Source of the DNA: Zhengitettix transpicula
Lineage: Eukaryota; Arthropoda; Insecta; Orthoptera; Tetrigidae
Length of the DNA stretch: 64,000 bases
Assembly (NCBI GenBank): GCA_037074705.1
Contig: CM073595.1
Location: forward strand, 50,277,639 to 50,341,638
Reading direction: 5' to 3'
Position numbers and translations under genes: made by a program. Positions 39,301 through 52,200 of the stretch are shown one piece after another; the stretch's first letter is position 1; every line of letters starts with the position of its first letter. The notes under the pieces were generated by a model. It saw only the letters and a list, made by a program, of their open reading frames with translations. It was not told the origin of the DNA and made no database searches.

Positions 39301-42300
39301 TAAAATACAGAGATCTTCCTCAATCAAGGAATATTTCGCCATGCATTAACAATACATCAAATAATTTAATGTCTTAACTAAACTGCAGAAACTGCTAAAA
39401 TGTCATGGAATGGTCATGATAAATCAAATGGTTCTTCAGTGTGGGGTTGTCACTTAGATTTTACCACATTGTGAACCGATAAATGGCATAAATATGGTAT
39501 GAATTATGTTGTGAAATGTAAATTGTTCTTAAGTGTCATGAGGATGCTATGTTGCACTCGTTAGTAGTTTTTTTGTTTAACCTTTGTCGATATTACATGG
39601 GCACTAATGAATTTTTTGACATAAATTCATATTTTGCTTTCAGATAATGAACATGGAACCATATATTAGCATAATGTAGTTTTTCATGTTTCCAGAATAA
39701 TAAGTATATAATTGTAGTAATAAATAGTGACAGTTCATACCTAATGTCATTAACAACAAAGTAAAACTTGACATCCATTGAAAGACTTGTCTTCATGTAC
39801 AAGTCATATTGTCAATCATTTTATAAGTTACTGTTAATTGTTTGTTTGTTTGTATGTATTATCTTGTATTTATATCATGATCCAAACACAACAAAATGTT
39901 TGAAACACTAGAATAAAAAATTTATGGTAAGGAATTATATATATATAAATATATAAAAGAAGGTATTGAAAGTAATTGAAGTCTTGAATGAAGAGGAATT
40001 CTGTTAATGTTATATGTTACTTTTTCATTGAAGTACATGTGCAAATGTATTAATTATATAATGCTTTGCATGTGCAAGGCAATAACCAGCAGAGTACACA
40101 CCAAATACATTGGTTTCAGTGAAACACGCCATGTTACATTGTGAGGAGAAAATTAAGAAAAAGGTTTGTTTAAAAGAAAAGTGAAAGTAACTCCAATGAT
40201 TCAAATAACAAGGAAAAGCAGAACACCGTGTGTGTGTTTGAAGTGTTCACAGAACCAGAAAAATCAGCAAGACATCATTGGATTTATTCTAGTCATTAAG
40301 TATATAGTGTTAGATTTATGGAAGTAAATTAGTGGTTAGTCTTAAAAGATGAGTTTTAAAGGCAGGCACACAGTTGATGATAAAAAATCTTCAAGAAAAG
40401 TATTACAATCAGAGCTTGTGTACTCTGTTTTGTCTGCACCCAAAGACATCAACATTTTGCATTCAAATGTAGAATCTGCAGGAAGGCTGCTAATATTAAT
40501 ACTGGTTTTGGAGGCTATGGGCCCTCCTCCTCAGGAAGGAGTGTCAAATTCAGTGCACTGGCTGGCTGCGGACTGTGACTGGGATTATGGCCTTCCTGGA
40601 TTGGAAAATTAAGAACTCACAAATGTTATGTACAGTTTTCCTTTATTAGCAGATAACTTTATCTGCATACTTAAATGAATTGTAGCATTTGAAATTCAAC
40701 ATACATTTAATCAGTGACAGCAGCAATTGCTTGATAATAAAAGAAAATAATTAAATAGGTTGTGGCTTATCAAAGCATAAAAGCTGAAGTATACAAGGGA
40801 TAGAATTGTGAGAATTTTTTAAGGAGCTTATCTTCTTCTTCATTTGTGTCCCATTGCCTAGGTTGCATGGTAGACAGTGAATTTGTAAACTAATGAATTG
40901 GTATACTCGGATAATAAAGTTATATGTGGTGTCTCATTTATTGTATCAGTTGCTTGTGTGAATGTTTATTAGACTGTAATGTACTTCCAATTTGAGAGCA
41001 ATGATTTCTGAATTATATCATAATCTACAAACCATCACATGATAGCTGTTTATTACAATTAATTTTTCATCTGGCAAATATAAGTGTATTTGTAAAGATA
41101 AATCCAATAAGCCTATTTAGTTCTATTCCTTTCACAGTTTATAAGTTACGTATTTCAGTGTATCTTGCTAAATGGAAAATGAAGGCCCTGAACTCACCTT
41201 GTTTGCTACTGTATCCAAGCAGTTCTTGGATTACAGAACAGTTTTTTTCTTCCTTATGAAAACATATTATGAAACACTGTATTTATGTCTATATTCAATT
41301 TATTTTAATGTAGGTGTAGAAATGTGTTATTAAATGTATTAATGGAACACTGTGTGTCTTACAAAATGTTTTATTCATATACAAAATATTAAACATTTTA
41401 TTTATAACAAGTAGCAATTAACTTTCCAGGAAGTTACATGCCCCATTAATTGTGACTTTTTACTGCCGATATGACATATTTGAATGGTAATCTATCTCCA
41501 TATCCCAACTGATTTTGGCTTGATTATTTTCCACATCTAATTTGGTTTAAATTTTGGACTACTTTAAACTTATGGTTATGGTTGCTTCTTTCTGTTTACT
41601 TTTAAGAATTATACTAAGATCTTTGGTGCTGGAATAGAATTATGGTTACTGAAGTAAATAGAGAGCTAAATATATGGAACATGTCTTTGATCCTGACATA
41701 ATTAGACTTAGCAATAATATATTAATTAAGATAACTAATAGTTTTCAAATAATTTGAAGGTGGTTATGTTTATAAATATGAAAGGCTCCAGTGACTAGTC
41801 TGGTGGCATAAACAACATTACACCATATTTCCGTTTCTCTACCACATCTTCAATCCATGGATTCATACTGACCAATTATGTGCTGCTCTTTTGTTATCAT
41901 ACTAATACATTGAAATGTACTTGGGTGACAATTATACTCGGAAGTGGCAAGTCATGTCAGCGTATTTAATTTCTTTGATGAAGCCTTAAATCTTAGTATA
42001 ATTATTTCACAATACTAAAAATGTGTAAGTTTTTATACTTAGAGAAGCCAGTTGAAATTTAAAGCTGTAAATACGATCATATCTTAATATATTAATTTTA
42101 TTACTCATTGTGATATTTTTTGTGATAACAACACTTAATTTTTGTTACTCTTTCACTTTGTGACAATCTGTAGGGTAACAGTAAACTATTTTATGATGGC
42201 TTGTTTCTGTATACCCAAATAATATCAGTTGAAGAATATGCACTTTCTGAAAACTTCACATTTTCTCTTTTTGCGGAAGAAATATATTCTCATAAGCTTC

Positions 42301-45300
42301 AAGATCTTGGTGACTACTGATTCATACAAATAAATTTAATCTCAAACATCAAAAAGAATTTATCCAAGTCTCCCAGTGAAATACAATATTCTCTGTGTTA
42401 GACTCTGTATAAAAATCTCAGATCTATAACTGTAATGTATCCATCCAATAATTCTTATTGCCTTTGACTATTTGATACTATGATTGTGAAAGTATCCTAC
42501 AAGTTTCCAAATCACGTGTGGTTTATAATGTAAGTGTTTGTAATATAAACTTGTTGGGGGTAGATTCTTCAATTTTCACTTGGAGAAAGGAGGCTGTCAT
42601 GAATGTAAGATGAATTTTAAAAGTGAATGATGGTGTAGATATTGTTAGAGGAAGATTAACTGTTATACCAATTGGGTTTGCTAAATTGGTGTGAAACAAG
42701 GCTAGAGTTCATTTTTATAGAGATGATTAGAAATTACATTTAATCATTACTAAAGTATTAATGGACTAGTTTCATTATCAATACTTAAAATTTTATGTAT
42801 TATTCCAGCATCGCATTTGAGTTTTTTTATCATACTTTACAATTATTGATGTATCATCGACTTGAAAATTCAGTTCTATTAATTTTACAATTTTGCTTAA
42901 ATATATTTCAGTTTGATCAATTATCTTAACTTAAGTACTCTCTTAACTAAGATTGTTCCAATTTGTGTACTCAAGTCTTATAGCATGAGGTTATGGCTTC
43001 TTACAATGATGTGTTTATGAGTGTTAACTTGGTGACGGTTTTTCTTTGCATGTCCTCCTGTCCCACAATTTTAAACAAGATCTTAAAACTTTTATTCAAG
43101 TGAATAATTTCCCTTCAAAAAAATTCTAATCTTTCCTATAACCATAAGACCCTAATTGTGTTCTGTGCTGAAATGATCATTTTTTTACGCTGGTTTTGGG
43201 TGGTAGCTACTTTGTGTGGTCTCATTTGTATAGCCAAACCACTGTCTAAATAATATCATCAGAATTACTTATCGTGTTTGATGAAATGGCATTGTTTTAA
43301 TTCAAGATAACATGGCAACGGGAACTATGTCTGCTGAGACGGACTTAGCATCTTCTGGAGATTCTGCTGTCGCAGCTATCGGTAGGTCATTCTATAATTT
43401 TGGAAACAATTCTGTATGATTAACTCTACTAATTCAGAATAAAGATGGAAAAGTCAAGGAATGATGTCTACAGTATGAGGTATTAAAGTTGAAAGCAAAA
43501 TTGAAAGTGTTAATACAGCTACCCAAAAACATTATGGACTAATTTATTCTTATGGTTATTTTTGACTGATCATTTCCTCTTCATATTGAGAAGAGAGAGC
43601 ACATTAAGTAACAGTCCTTCCTGTGATCCTTAATCCTATCACCTCTTTTAAGTATAATTACCTCACCAAACTACACTTACAAAAATAACAGGAAAGCCTC
43701 TTTCGAAAGGAAGAAATGTAATTATATTTTAATGAAATATTATTTTATCATATGGCTGCAGCTTCATAAATATTATATTGATTTGAATTATTTTGCTGAA
43801 GGTATTACTGTATGCAATTATATTAAATTAATTTAGTTTCTTTTTAATTAATTTACTGTATTAATATTTTGGATAAGTGCACATTTCATTACTACGTAGG
43901 GTACAACTGTAAACCTTTATATAATATATATTTAACAAGCATTTTTAGAAAAAAATATCTGTTGTGTTGATAAATTTTAACTTGGAGTTATAAGCATTTA
44001 ATTGTAATTTATATACTTTTAAAAGATATCAGTTTATTATATTTTTAATATACATTTGTGAGTGTTGATCAGACATAAGCCATTTTAAATGAATATAGTT
44101 TACAGTTTTCAAATTCCTGGTAGAGATAGATATCAGCATTCATATTTTGAAATCTTCGTGAAGTTAATGTTCTTGACAAGTTGACAGTGAAATTGTTTTT
44201 GTCTATTAACAAATATTCACTCTTTAACCAAATATTGTAAGAACCTGAAAGCTTACTTGAAACAAAGTAAAAAATAAAATACTTGGTGTTATATCATCAC
44301 CGTGATACCAGGAGTAATTTTGGTGTTTGTCACTACAACACTGCCAGAATTCGTGTTTGCCTCATGGATGCTGACATATGAAAAGAGGTGATTGTCGTCT
44401 TTGGTAATAACAGGATTCAGCACCAAATTTAATGTCAGTCCACAATTTCTCAATAAGGCACCACTCTAAATAGTCACCTTTGCAGCAATGGTAGCAATTA
44501 GCAATTACAGAGCTTGGTAAACCTTGTATCATTCATCAAGAGATTGTCCGAAATAACTGAACTTAAACAGTCCAGTGCCTATGTTCACATATGTGGTACA
44601 AATGTTTCTCAATCATATAATTCTGTCTTGGCTAATCAGAATCTTTTTACTAAGGTGTAACCATCCTTATACACCCATTAGTTCCTAATGGTTGTAGCAT
44701 GTGATTTTTTTTTACATATTGAACAATTGCATGATACTACTACCTAGTGTCCTGCAATTGCAGAGTGTGTGACCTAGCAATCTCAGTCTCTAAGGCTTTT
44801 GAAATACATGTTGAAAACTGCTAGATGATTCTTCTGGTGGCACTGAAATTTCCTTCGGTATCCATTCATAAAATGCTGGTTCCATGCAAGATGAATTATT
44901 TGCATATGTCTAAATGCTAATTTTTTGTTGGTATATTTTGATGATGCATATCATTTATTAGTTTATATTATTCTGAAATTAATATTGATTTTCTTTCTTT
45001 TTGAGTACCTGCTAAAAACATTTATACTATTTAGAATAATAGTTCAGAAAGATTGTTCATTATATAACCTGCCGTATTTGTTGTTGCCACACATTATAAA
45101 TGGTCTGCCTTCTGGAACTTCTTCCTTCATCAACCAATATATATTCTTCTTTCTTCCTTCAAGTCCCCTAGCATCTGCACTCTTCTTCCACAGCCTGAAA
45201 CTCCATCCATGTGTCCTTTTATTATGTCAAGGAGTAAACAATAGTCTTCTGTTGCATACATGTTCCAAAATTTTTCATGTTTGTAAGGTTCTGTGATCAT

Positions 45301-47273
45301 TACATTTCTTGGTTTGCTTTTTTTTATTCAGTTATTTCTTAGCAACATCAATAAAATCTTTTGACTACTTTCCAGTTTCATAAATTTGGTTATCAGTTGG
45401 GTTCGCTTCTTTAATCCCTTTGGGATCCTTTCGACAAATTGATTGGTATGTCATCATCTGCATTGAATTTTTTTCTCTTTATGTTCTCTTATAGCTCTTT
45501 CCACTTCACTCATCATGTACTTCTTAAAATGATTTAAGTACCATAATTGAAGAAGAAAATAATTGTTGAATTGTATCCTACGTACTTAATGTATTCGTTT
45601 TACAGCATTAAAAGACTCAAACAGGATTATTCTAAACAGTAAATCATTAAAGAATTCATTCCTGTAAATATGAACAATATGTAGAATCAATATTTCATTC
45701 TACTCCAATATTTATAGGTTATTTTATTACAGAAATTTTAGATGTGCTGATTAATCTTTTTCAATGAAAAACAGTTCTTTTGTTTATATTTCAAATTCTT
45801 TTTCATATAAGCATAGTACCGCCATAGAATGAAATAAGCTGTGCTAAAGTAATAAAAAATTGGTGTAAGAGCAAATTATTATCTGTTGAATTATATTTAA
45901 GTCTCGTCTTATAATAATACATTATTTTGGACAATAGGAATATAATTACCATGGTGTTTGGACTTGAATATTTAACATTAATATATGATTATTATACGTA
46001 ACCAACTAAATTTTAATTCAATTTTCTTTGTTAACCGATGGCATGTCTTAATCCAAAGTTAGTTTGTCTATTTTTATATAAGTATTGCAATGACCTATGG
46101 AATCCTAAATTTTTGTTCTAAAATTTATTTTGTGGTTAGTCATATTTGTTAGTTCAAATTATTCTTCATTTCAGTTACTCACGGATGCATTGTTGCTGCT
46201 TTGAAGCTTTATCTACCTGATGGAAAGGAAGCCAAAGCAAGGTTTGTTTTTTGATTTATTCATGAAAAAATTGAACAATTTAATCAGTTATGAATTGAAG
46301 TCCTAATTTGTTAATAATTGTTTCTATTTACGATTTAGGATATATGACATTGAAACCTTAATTTTTTACTATGTAATTCAGTATCAGATTAGAAAATGCC
46401 ATCGGTAAAATCATCAAGATCTTTCCAGAGTTGCTGACATAATTGTATTTCTACTGATTCTAATTACATTGTAATATACAATATCAGCGTTAGTAAAAAT
46501 TGAGTTTCAGTGAACACTTATTAAAATCTGTTCATATTAACTTCATGGATGTCATTTATTGAGTATGTGTTAGTGAAAAAAGAGTGAAGTAAATTAAATG
46601 TGTAACCTTTTTTATTGACATTTTCTTATATCATTTTCAATGATTTCTGCAGTTCCTCATCCATTGGAAATTCTGCAGGAGATGTTCCAATGGAAGACTT
46701 ATATCAACTTAACCAGTACTTACAGGTATGGGACATAACTTATGTTATTGTGTAGCACTGACAATTGGTTATGAACTAGCAATTTTTATTGTTGTTTTTA
46801 TATATTATATAAGTGTTATCAGGGATTTTTATATTTATTAATTTTATATAAGAATCAGCATGAATTTTTGCTACTTCATAAATGCCATAATGATAACATA
46901 CTTAATTCTAAATTTTATTAATGGAATAGAAAGGGCTTTTTTTGTATCTTCTTAAGGATATTGTGACATCATATGCTGTGTATTTGAAAATAAAAGTAAT
47001 TTTCTTTATACTAATTGTAAATTTATCATTAAGCATGCTTGCACAACACTAAAATGTAGTTCAGTCATTGATACCCTATTTTTGCTTTGTAGGAGGCACT
47101 GCACCGAGAAGCACTGTTAGAAAATAAGTTGTCTGCTATTCAAAGACTCCTAGATTCTACACGACAAGCAACAGGTGAAAGCTGGAGAGCTTTGATAGAT
47201 GAAGATAGACTCTTGTCCAGAGTAGAAATTTTGGAAAATCAACTTCAAGCTTATTCAAAGGTTTGTTTTGTCT

Positions 47274-47304
<31 letters not shown>

Positions 47305-49191
47305 ACACATTGTCAAAAATAATTGTCATATTGGTATGACACACACATACTCATTATGATAGGAAATGAGTTAATTATTTTGACAATGTCACATTATTCT
47401 TGCTTCAAATATAATGTTGACAGAGATGGCCAATGTTGCCACATCATCTAGGAAGGTGCATATCACATTTTCAAAGGCCTTTGGCCTCCTTCCTCAGTAA
47501 AGAGTACTGCACTTTGTACTGGTCGACCAGCTTTTTTAAATTCAAATATTTACATTTGAAATTTATGTGAATTTATCATTCAATTAGTGTGGAAACCTTC
47601 TGTGTTGCAGAATTATCCTGAAGACAAATTGCGAGATGAAATAAAAAAACTACAGGAAGATAAGCAGCAATATTTAACAACAGCTAAAGAATCTTTGAAG
47701 AAAATCCTGCAAGAGAAGATGGATGCTATAGTAAATCTCACAGAAGTGAAAAGGTTAGTAGTTGCATAATGCACTCAAATATTCCATTGTTATACACCAT
47801 TGTTTAGTGTTTGTAGGTGGGTGGATCTGTACATAAGAAATGTTTGAACAACAATTAGTTATAGGAATAACATTGGTTTGCATTAATGTGGGCCTTTATT
47901 CTAAAATAGGAAAATTCTGTACAAAGCAGTACTTGCAGAAACATAAAAGCTCACTTCTTAGAAGCACAGAATTCATACTATATATGCATTAATATAGCAC
48001 ACACTTCAGTTAAGCATGTAACACTTTTCTCCATAGATTTCTTACCTTTTTTAAAATGATTTTTGTAGAGAAGAAATAAAAATTATGAGCTTTAATGTTC
48101 AATAGGAAGTATTATATTCCAAGACTAATTATATGAGTGTAGTTAAAGGAATTCTTTAAATAATAAATATATTTTCAGAACCTTAAGTGAAACAGAAGAA
48201 GAAGTGGCACATTTGAAGCAGCTTCGGGAACGGGGACAGCAAGAACTACAGGAACTAGCCACAAAGTACAGTCAGCAGTTGCAGAAATCTGAAGATTTTG
48301 CATTAAAGTTGCAGGTATCTTTAAGCCCTTTCTGATTGTTTCAATTAGCTGTTCACAAATGATAGTACTTTATGACATTATAGATATTCTCTTCAGTAAA
48401 AGGTATTTTTAAACACTAATGTCAAAATATCTGGTGTTTCCAAATTCTTACAATTATCTTACCATTTTATACTTTTACAAGGGAACATACACACATAAAA
48501 ACTGAACTTTTCATTCAGTGGGATAAATTCACTTGTGTATTCTTATGCTTCTTATGCAAATAATTTCTTGCTTACTCCTTTACTTGAGAAGCATTGAACA
48601 CTTAATTCATTTCTTCAGGAGGTTGAGGAGCAGTACCGAGAGTTTTTTGAAAGGATGGAACAAGAAAAGCAAGAGTTGCTTGATTCAGAGCTAGCACTTA
48701 AAGCAAGACTCATGGCAGTTTCAAAAGATGGAGAATTGAGTCAAAAGCAGCTCTCTGCTTTACAAGCACGATTGTCCACTATGAAAGACGAATCTTTGGA
48801 AACAAAATCTGAATTGAATGCTACAAAGGAGGATGATAACCCTGGTAAAGATGAAAAATTATTGGTTTATGTTAAAATTAATTAAAAGTTTTGTACATTA
48901 AAGAAATATACATCTTATGTTTTTTATGTTAATGTTGTCTGAATGAGGAACCTTATGCCTAACAAACAAACTTTCTACCGCCTGTGACAACCCTTACTTA
49001 TCAGCTCCTGACAGAAGATTAATATCCTTAAATTTTGTAATTATTCCTTAATGGAGGCTCCAAACTCTTCACTCCCTCTGCTCTATCCATTCCACCTGAT
49101 ACACCTAATAAGACTGGCTATATTTGGTAGGTCACGTGAAAGGCATGGTAGCTCCAATGGTAGAGCATTTGCATACAAAGCAAAAGTACCT

Positions 49192-49255
<64 letters not shown>

Positions 49256-52200
49256 TCATGCTCAATTTATTTATTAGTTCTTATAAACCCTTTTATTGTT
49301 TGCAGGACAACAAGTGGACATAATTTTGGAAAAGATTACACCACCGACAGGTGTTGAAGAGAACATGAAGGAACTTGTGGAAACTCTTCGCTGCAAATTA
49401 CAAAAATCTGAGGATGAGCTACAAGAGTGCCACTCAGAAGTTGATAGACTATATAGTAAGTTTGTGTGCTGACTGTTTTTCTTTTCCAGATGGTTTGCAA
49501 TTACAAATTAATATTTTGAAAAATATTCTTATATCTCCTTTGATGAAAATTGCTTATTGAATTTTTTTCAGTGAGAATGGAAGAATGCACGTTGCAGCAA
49601 GACATGCTTTTAGAAAATGCTCAACAGTTAGGTGATCAATTAGCATCTCACAAACAGGAATTGGAGAGACTAACTTCAGAGAACTCTCAAGTATGTATTT
49701 TTCGTTAAATCCTATTATACCATGAAATTTTTTACTTTCTCAAAAATTTATTGCATAAAATCAGTTAAATGGTCATTTCTTAAAAATAATGTGCTTATTC
49801 TTGTTGTAAAATACGCTATATTTTCAGGGTCCTCTGGCACCTCCTAATCAAGTGCTGAAATTACGTCAGGATATATTTAAGCTGGAAGGTAAGGATAGGC
49901 ACCACTTCACTGCATTTTTGGACTATTTGAATTTACAATTTGTTCAGAATGCATTATGCCTTAGGTCTCCAGTACATAGACGAGATAAGCATGAGTAGTT
50001 TGTCTTTCATTGCATGTTTTACTAATTTCACTTTTGGTTGTATTTGTAGAAGCTCTCTGGAAATCTCAGTTGTGGGTTGACCAATATGAGTGCTTGGTGG
50101 TAGTACTTAAAGGTTTGGAATTCATTATTTGTTATTGCATGCTTATTCATTTAACTACTCTTGTTTCCACACTTTCAATTTTATGATTAACTAAAAATAT
50201 TGCATCTTCAATTATAATTTATAGTCTATTTGAAGTTTTAAATTTCTAGGAGTTCTGTGTAAGCAAATTACAGAATTTGCGGTGTTCTGCATAACTCTAA
50301 ATATAACTTAATGTGCCTGTTTTAATTTTTAAGCTTGTTTATAGCTTTAGCTTTTGTTGTTGTGTGTTCTTTGCATGAGCTGTGTGCATAAACTTACTTT
50401 ACTTTACTTTTGGCAAAACTTATGTGACTTCATTAATTATGTAATGTCAAGTTAATATAATTGCATTTTTCATATTATCCTGAAAGTACTTTTAAATTTC
50501 TACCAAGATTAATATTTCTCTATCAATGAGGATGGGGAGAAATTGAGAGTGAAGTTTGATATGGGTGGACATATCTTGCCTTGTAATCATTTTCATAGTG
50601 TTATTCAAGAGTTTGTTCTTTATTATTTTTCCTCTCACAGACTTCATTGAGGATATTTGGTTACAACCAGTTTTTATGAGAATAATGAAGATTACATTAG
50701 TCCTTCTTTTAGGCTTTAAGTGGAACACTTTAATCTGAATGTATTTTTAACTAAATAAAATGCTATTATTTATGAATAACTTAGAAGTATAATTTTGCCT
50801 GTGAGTAAATTTTCATATTTTGTTGCAAATTGCATGCTGCATATGTAATTAATCCACTATTAATGGGGATATGTGGTGATGCATTGTTATATAGATATGT
50901 TTAAGCAATATTACTATTTAAAGCAATAAAGTTTGGTATTTTATTTCATATTGTTATATTTCAATGTGAATTGAGAGAATATATACAATATAAAAGTTGG
51001 ATTCTTTGACTTGACAGTGATTACTATAATTTGAGGAAGTTAATCTTATTCAGCAGGTCTGTTTCCTTTGACTATAGGCTGTACATTGATACCCTCAAAA
51101 TCTGCTGTCATGCACACATACCTACTTAAGTTGCCTTCCTGAAAAATTATGAAATAATCACTTCCTCTAACTGAAGACAACGGTAGAGAATGACCGCAGA
51201 AACGTCAACGTTGAGAAATCTGATCCTGGTGCTCAAGCATGAAAAATTTATTAACGATTTACATCGGGAAAGTTTACATTCATAAATCACTTCCTCTCTT
51301 TACGTGATTTAAAATGAAGGCTGTGGGGCTTGGCAGACTTCAACCATGCAAAGTTCAAGATGAATTAATATTATGCATTACCATGGAGAAAAACAGCAAA
51401 ATTTATTTATCAGGATTTAAATAAAACATATTGATGGATGAATAGATGGAAGGAGAAAGTCATGTAAAAATTAAAATATAAATTGTGGTGATTTGAATTA
51501 TGAGCAAGGCCTGGCAGGCCCAACATGCTTACTGAAGGGTTAAGTGTGAACTTAAATTATATTCCCAAAATAGTACCAAAATATAATTTACAGCAAAATA
51601 TATAGCAAATTATTTTCTGGAAAGTATTATTTACTGACTCTTCACCTATATCATTTTTCAACTTTAACTGCTATCAATATTTTCTGTTAGTTTTTGTGCT
51701 TCATACTTCACAGCTTCCTTGGGAACAAGCAAACTGCAGTTTGTTTTTTCACTATCCATAACAGTTTTTAATATTACTTAAATTTGTATGTGGTAATTAG
51801 AAATTATGCTATCAGTTTTGATTTCCAATAACTTTATTTTCTAGATCTCCTCACTGAGAGCCGTGCAAAAGCACGATCAGCAGAGGAACAAGTTTTACAT
51901 TATAAGCAAGAAATGGAAAATGCACAGAATAATGTAAAAAGAATTACAGAAGAACAAAATCATTTAGAACAGGAACTTCATGTAAGTTTTCACGTGATTT
52001 GAACTTTTGTGTTTACAGTTTAGGAACATCAAATAAAGCAACGTATGTAATATTATATATATATTGAAGGAAAGGTCCAGATTGGTAAGATATGTTTTGG
52101 ACTTGATTCTATTTATTGTTTGAGTTGTATGACTTGAGTATGAAAATTAGATAAGGCATTGTCAGAATGTCATCTTTAATGTTAGAAATTGCTAATTTTT

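Larger units (their letters stand above)
38948..46174 (+). other. SLMAP intron 3 (around cassette exon 43307-43381)
   Basis: About 7.2 kb, CpG-poor. Besides the cassette exon, the hammerhead relic at 40.5 kb and the possible LINE piece at 45.1 kb, I see only AT-rich sequence. Confidence 0.6.

Noticed and set aside
44925..45296. 123-codon open frame on the plus strand in SLMAP intron 3
   Set aside because: Leu/Ile/Phe-rich translation of T-rich DNA with no domain; the minus strand of the same stretch gives a better, though weak, reverse-transcriptase-like reading.
49051..49357. Open frames with long Tyr-Ile repeats
   Set aside because: They are translations of the (TA)n microsatellite; the same applies near 11.7, 35.8, 37.6, 47.3 and 61.1 kb.
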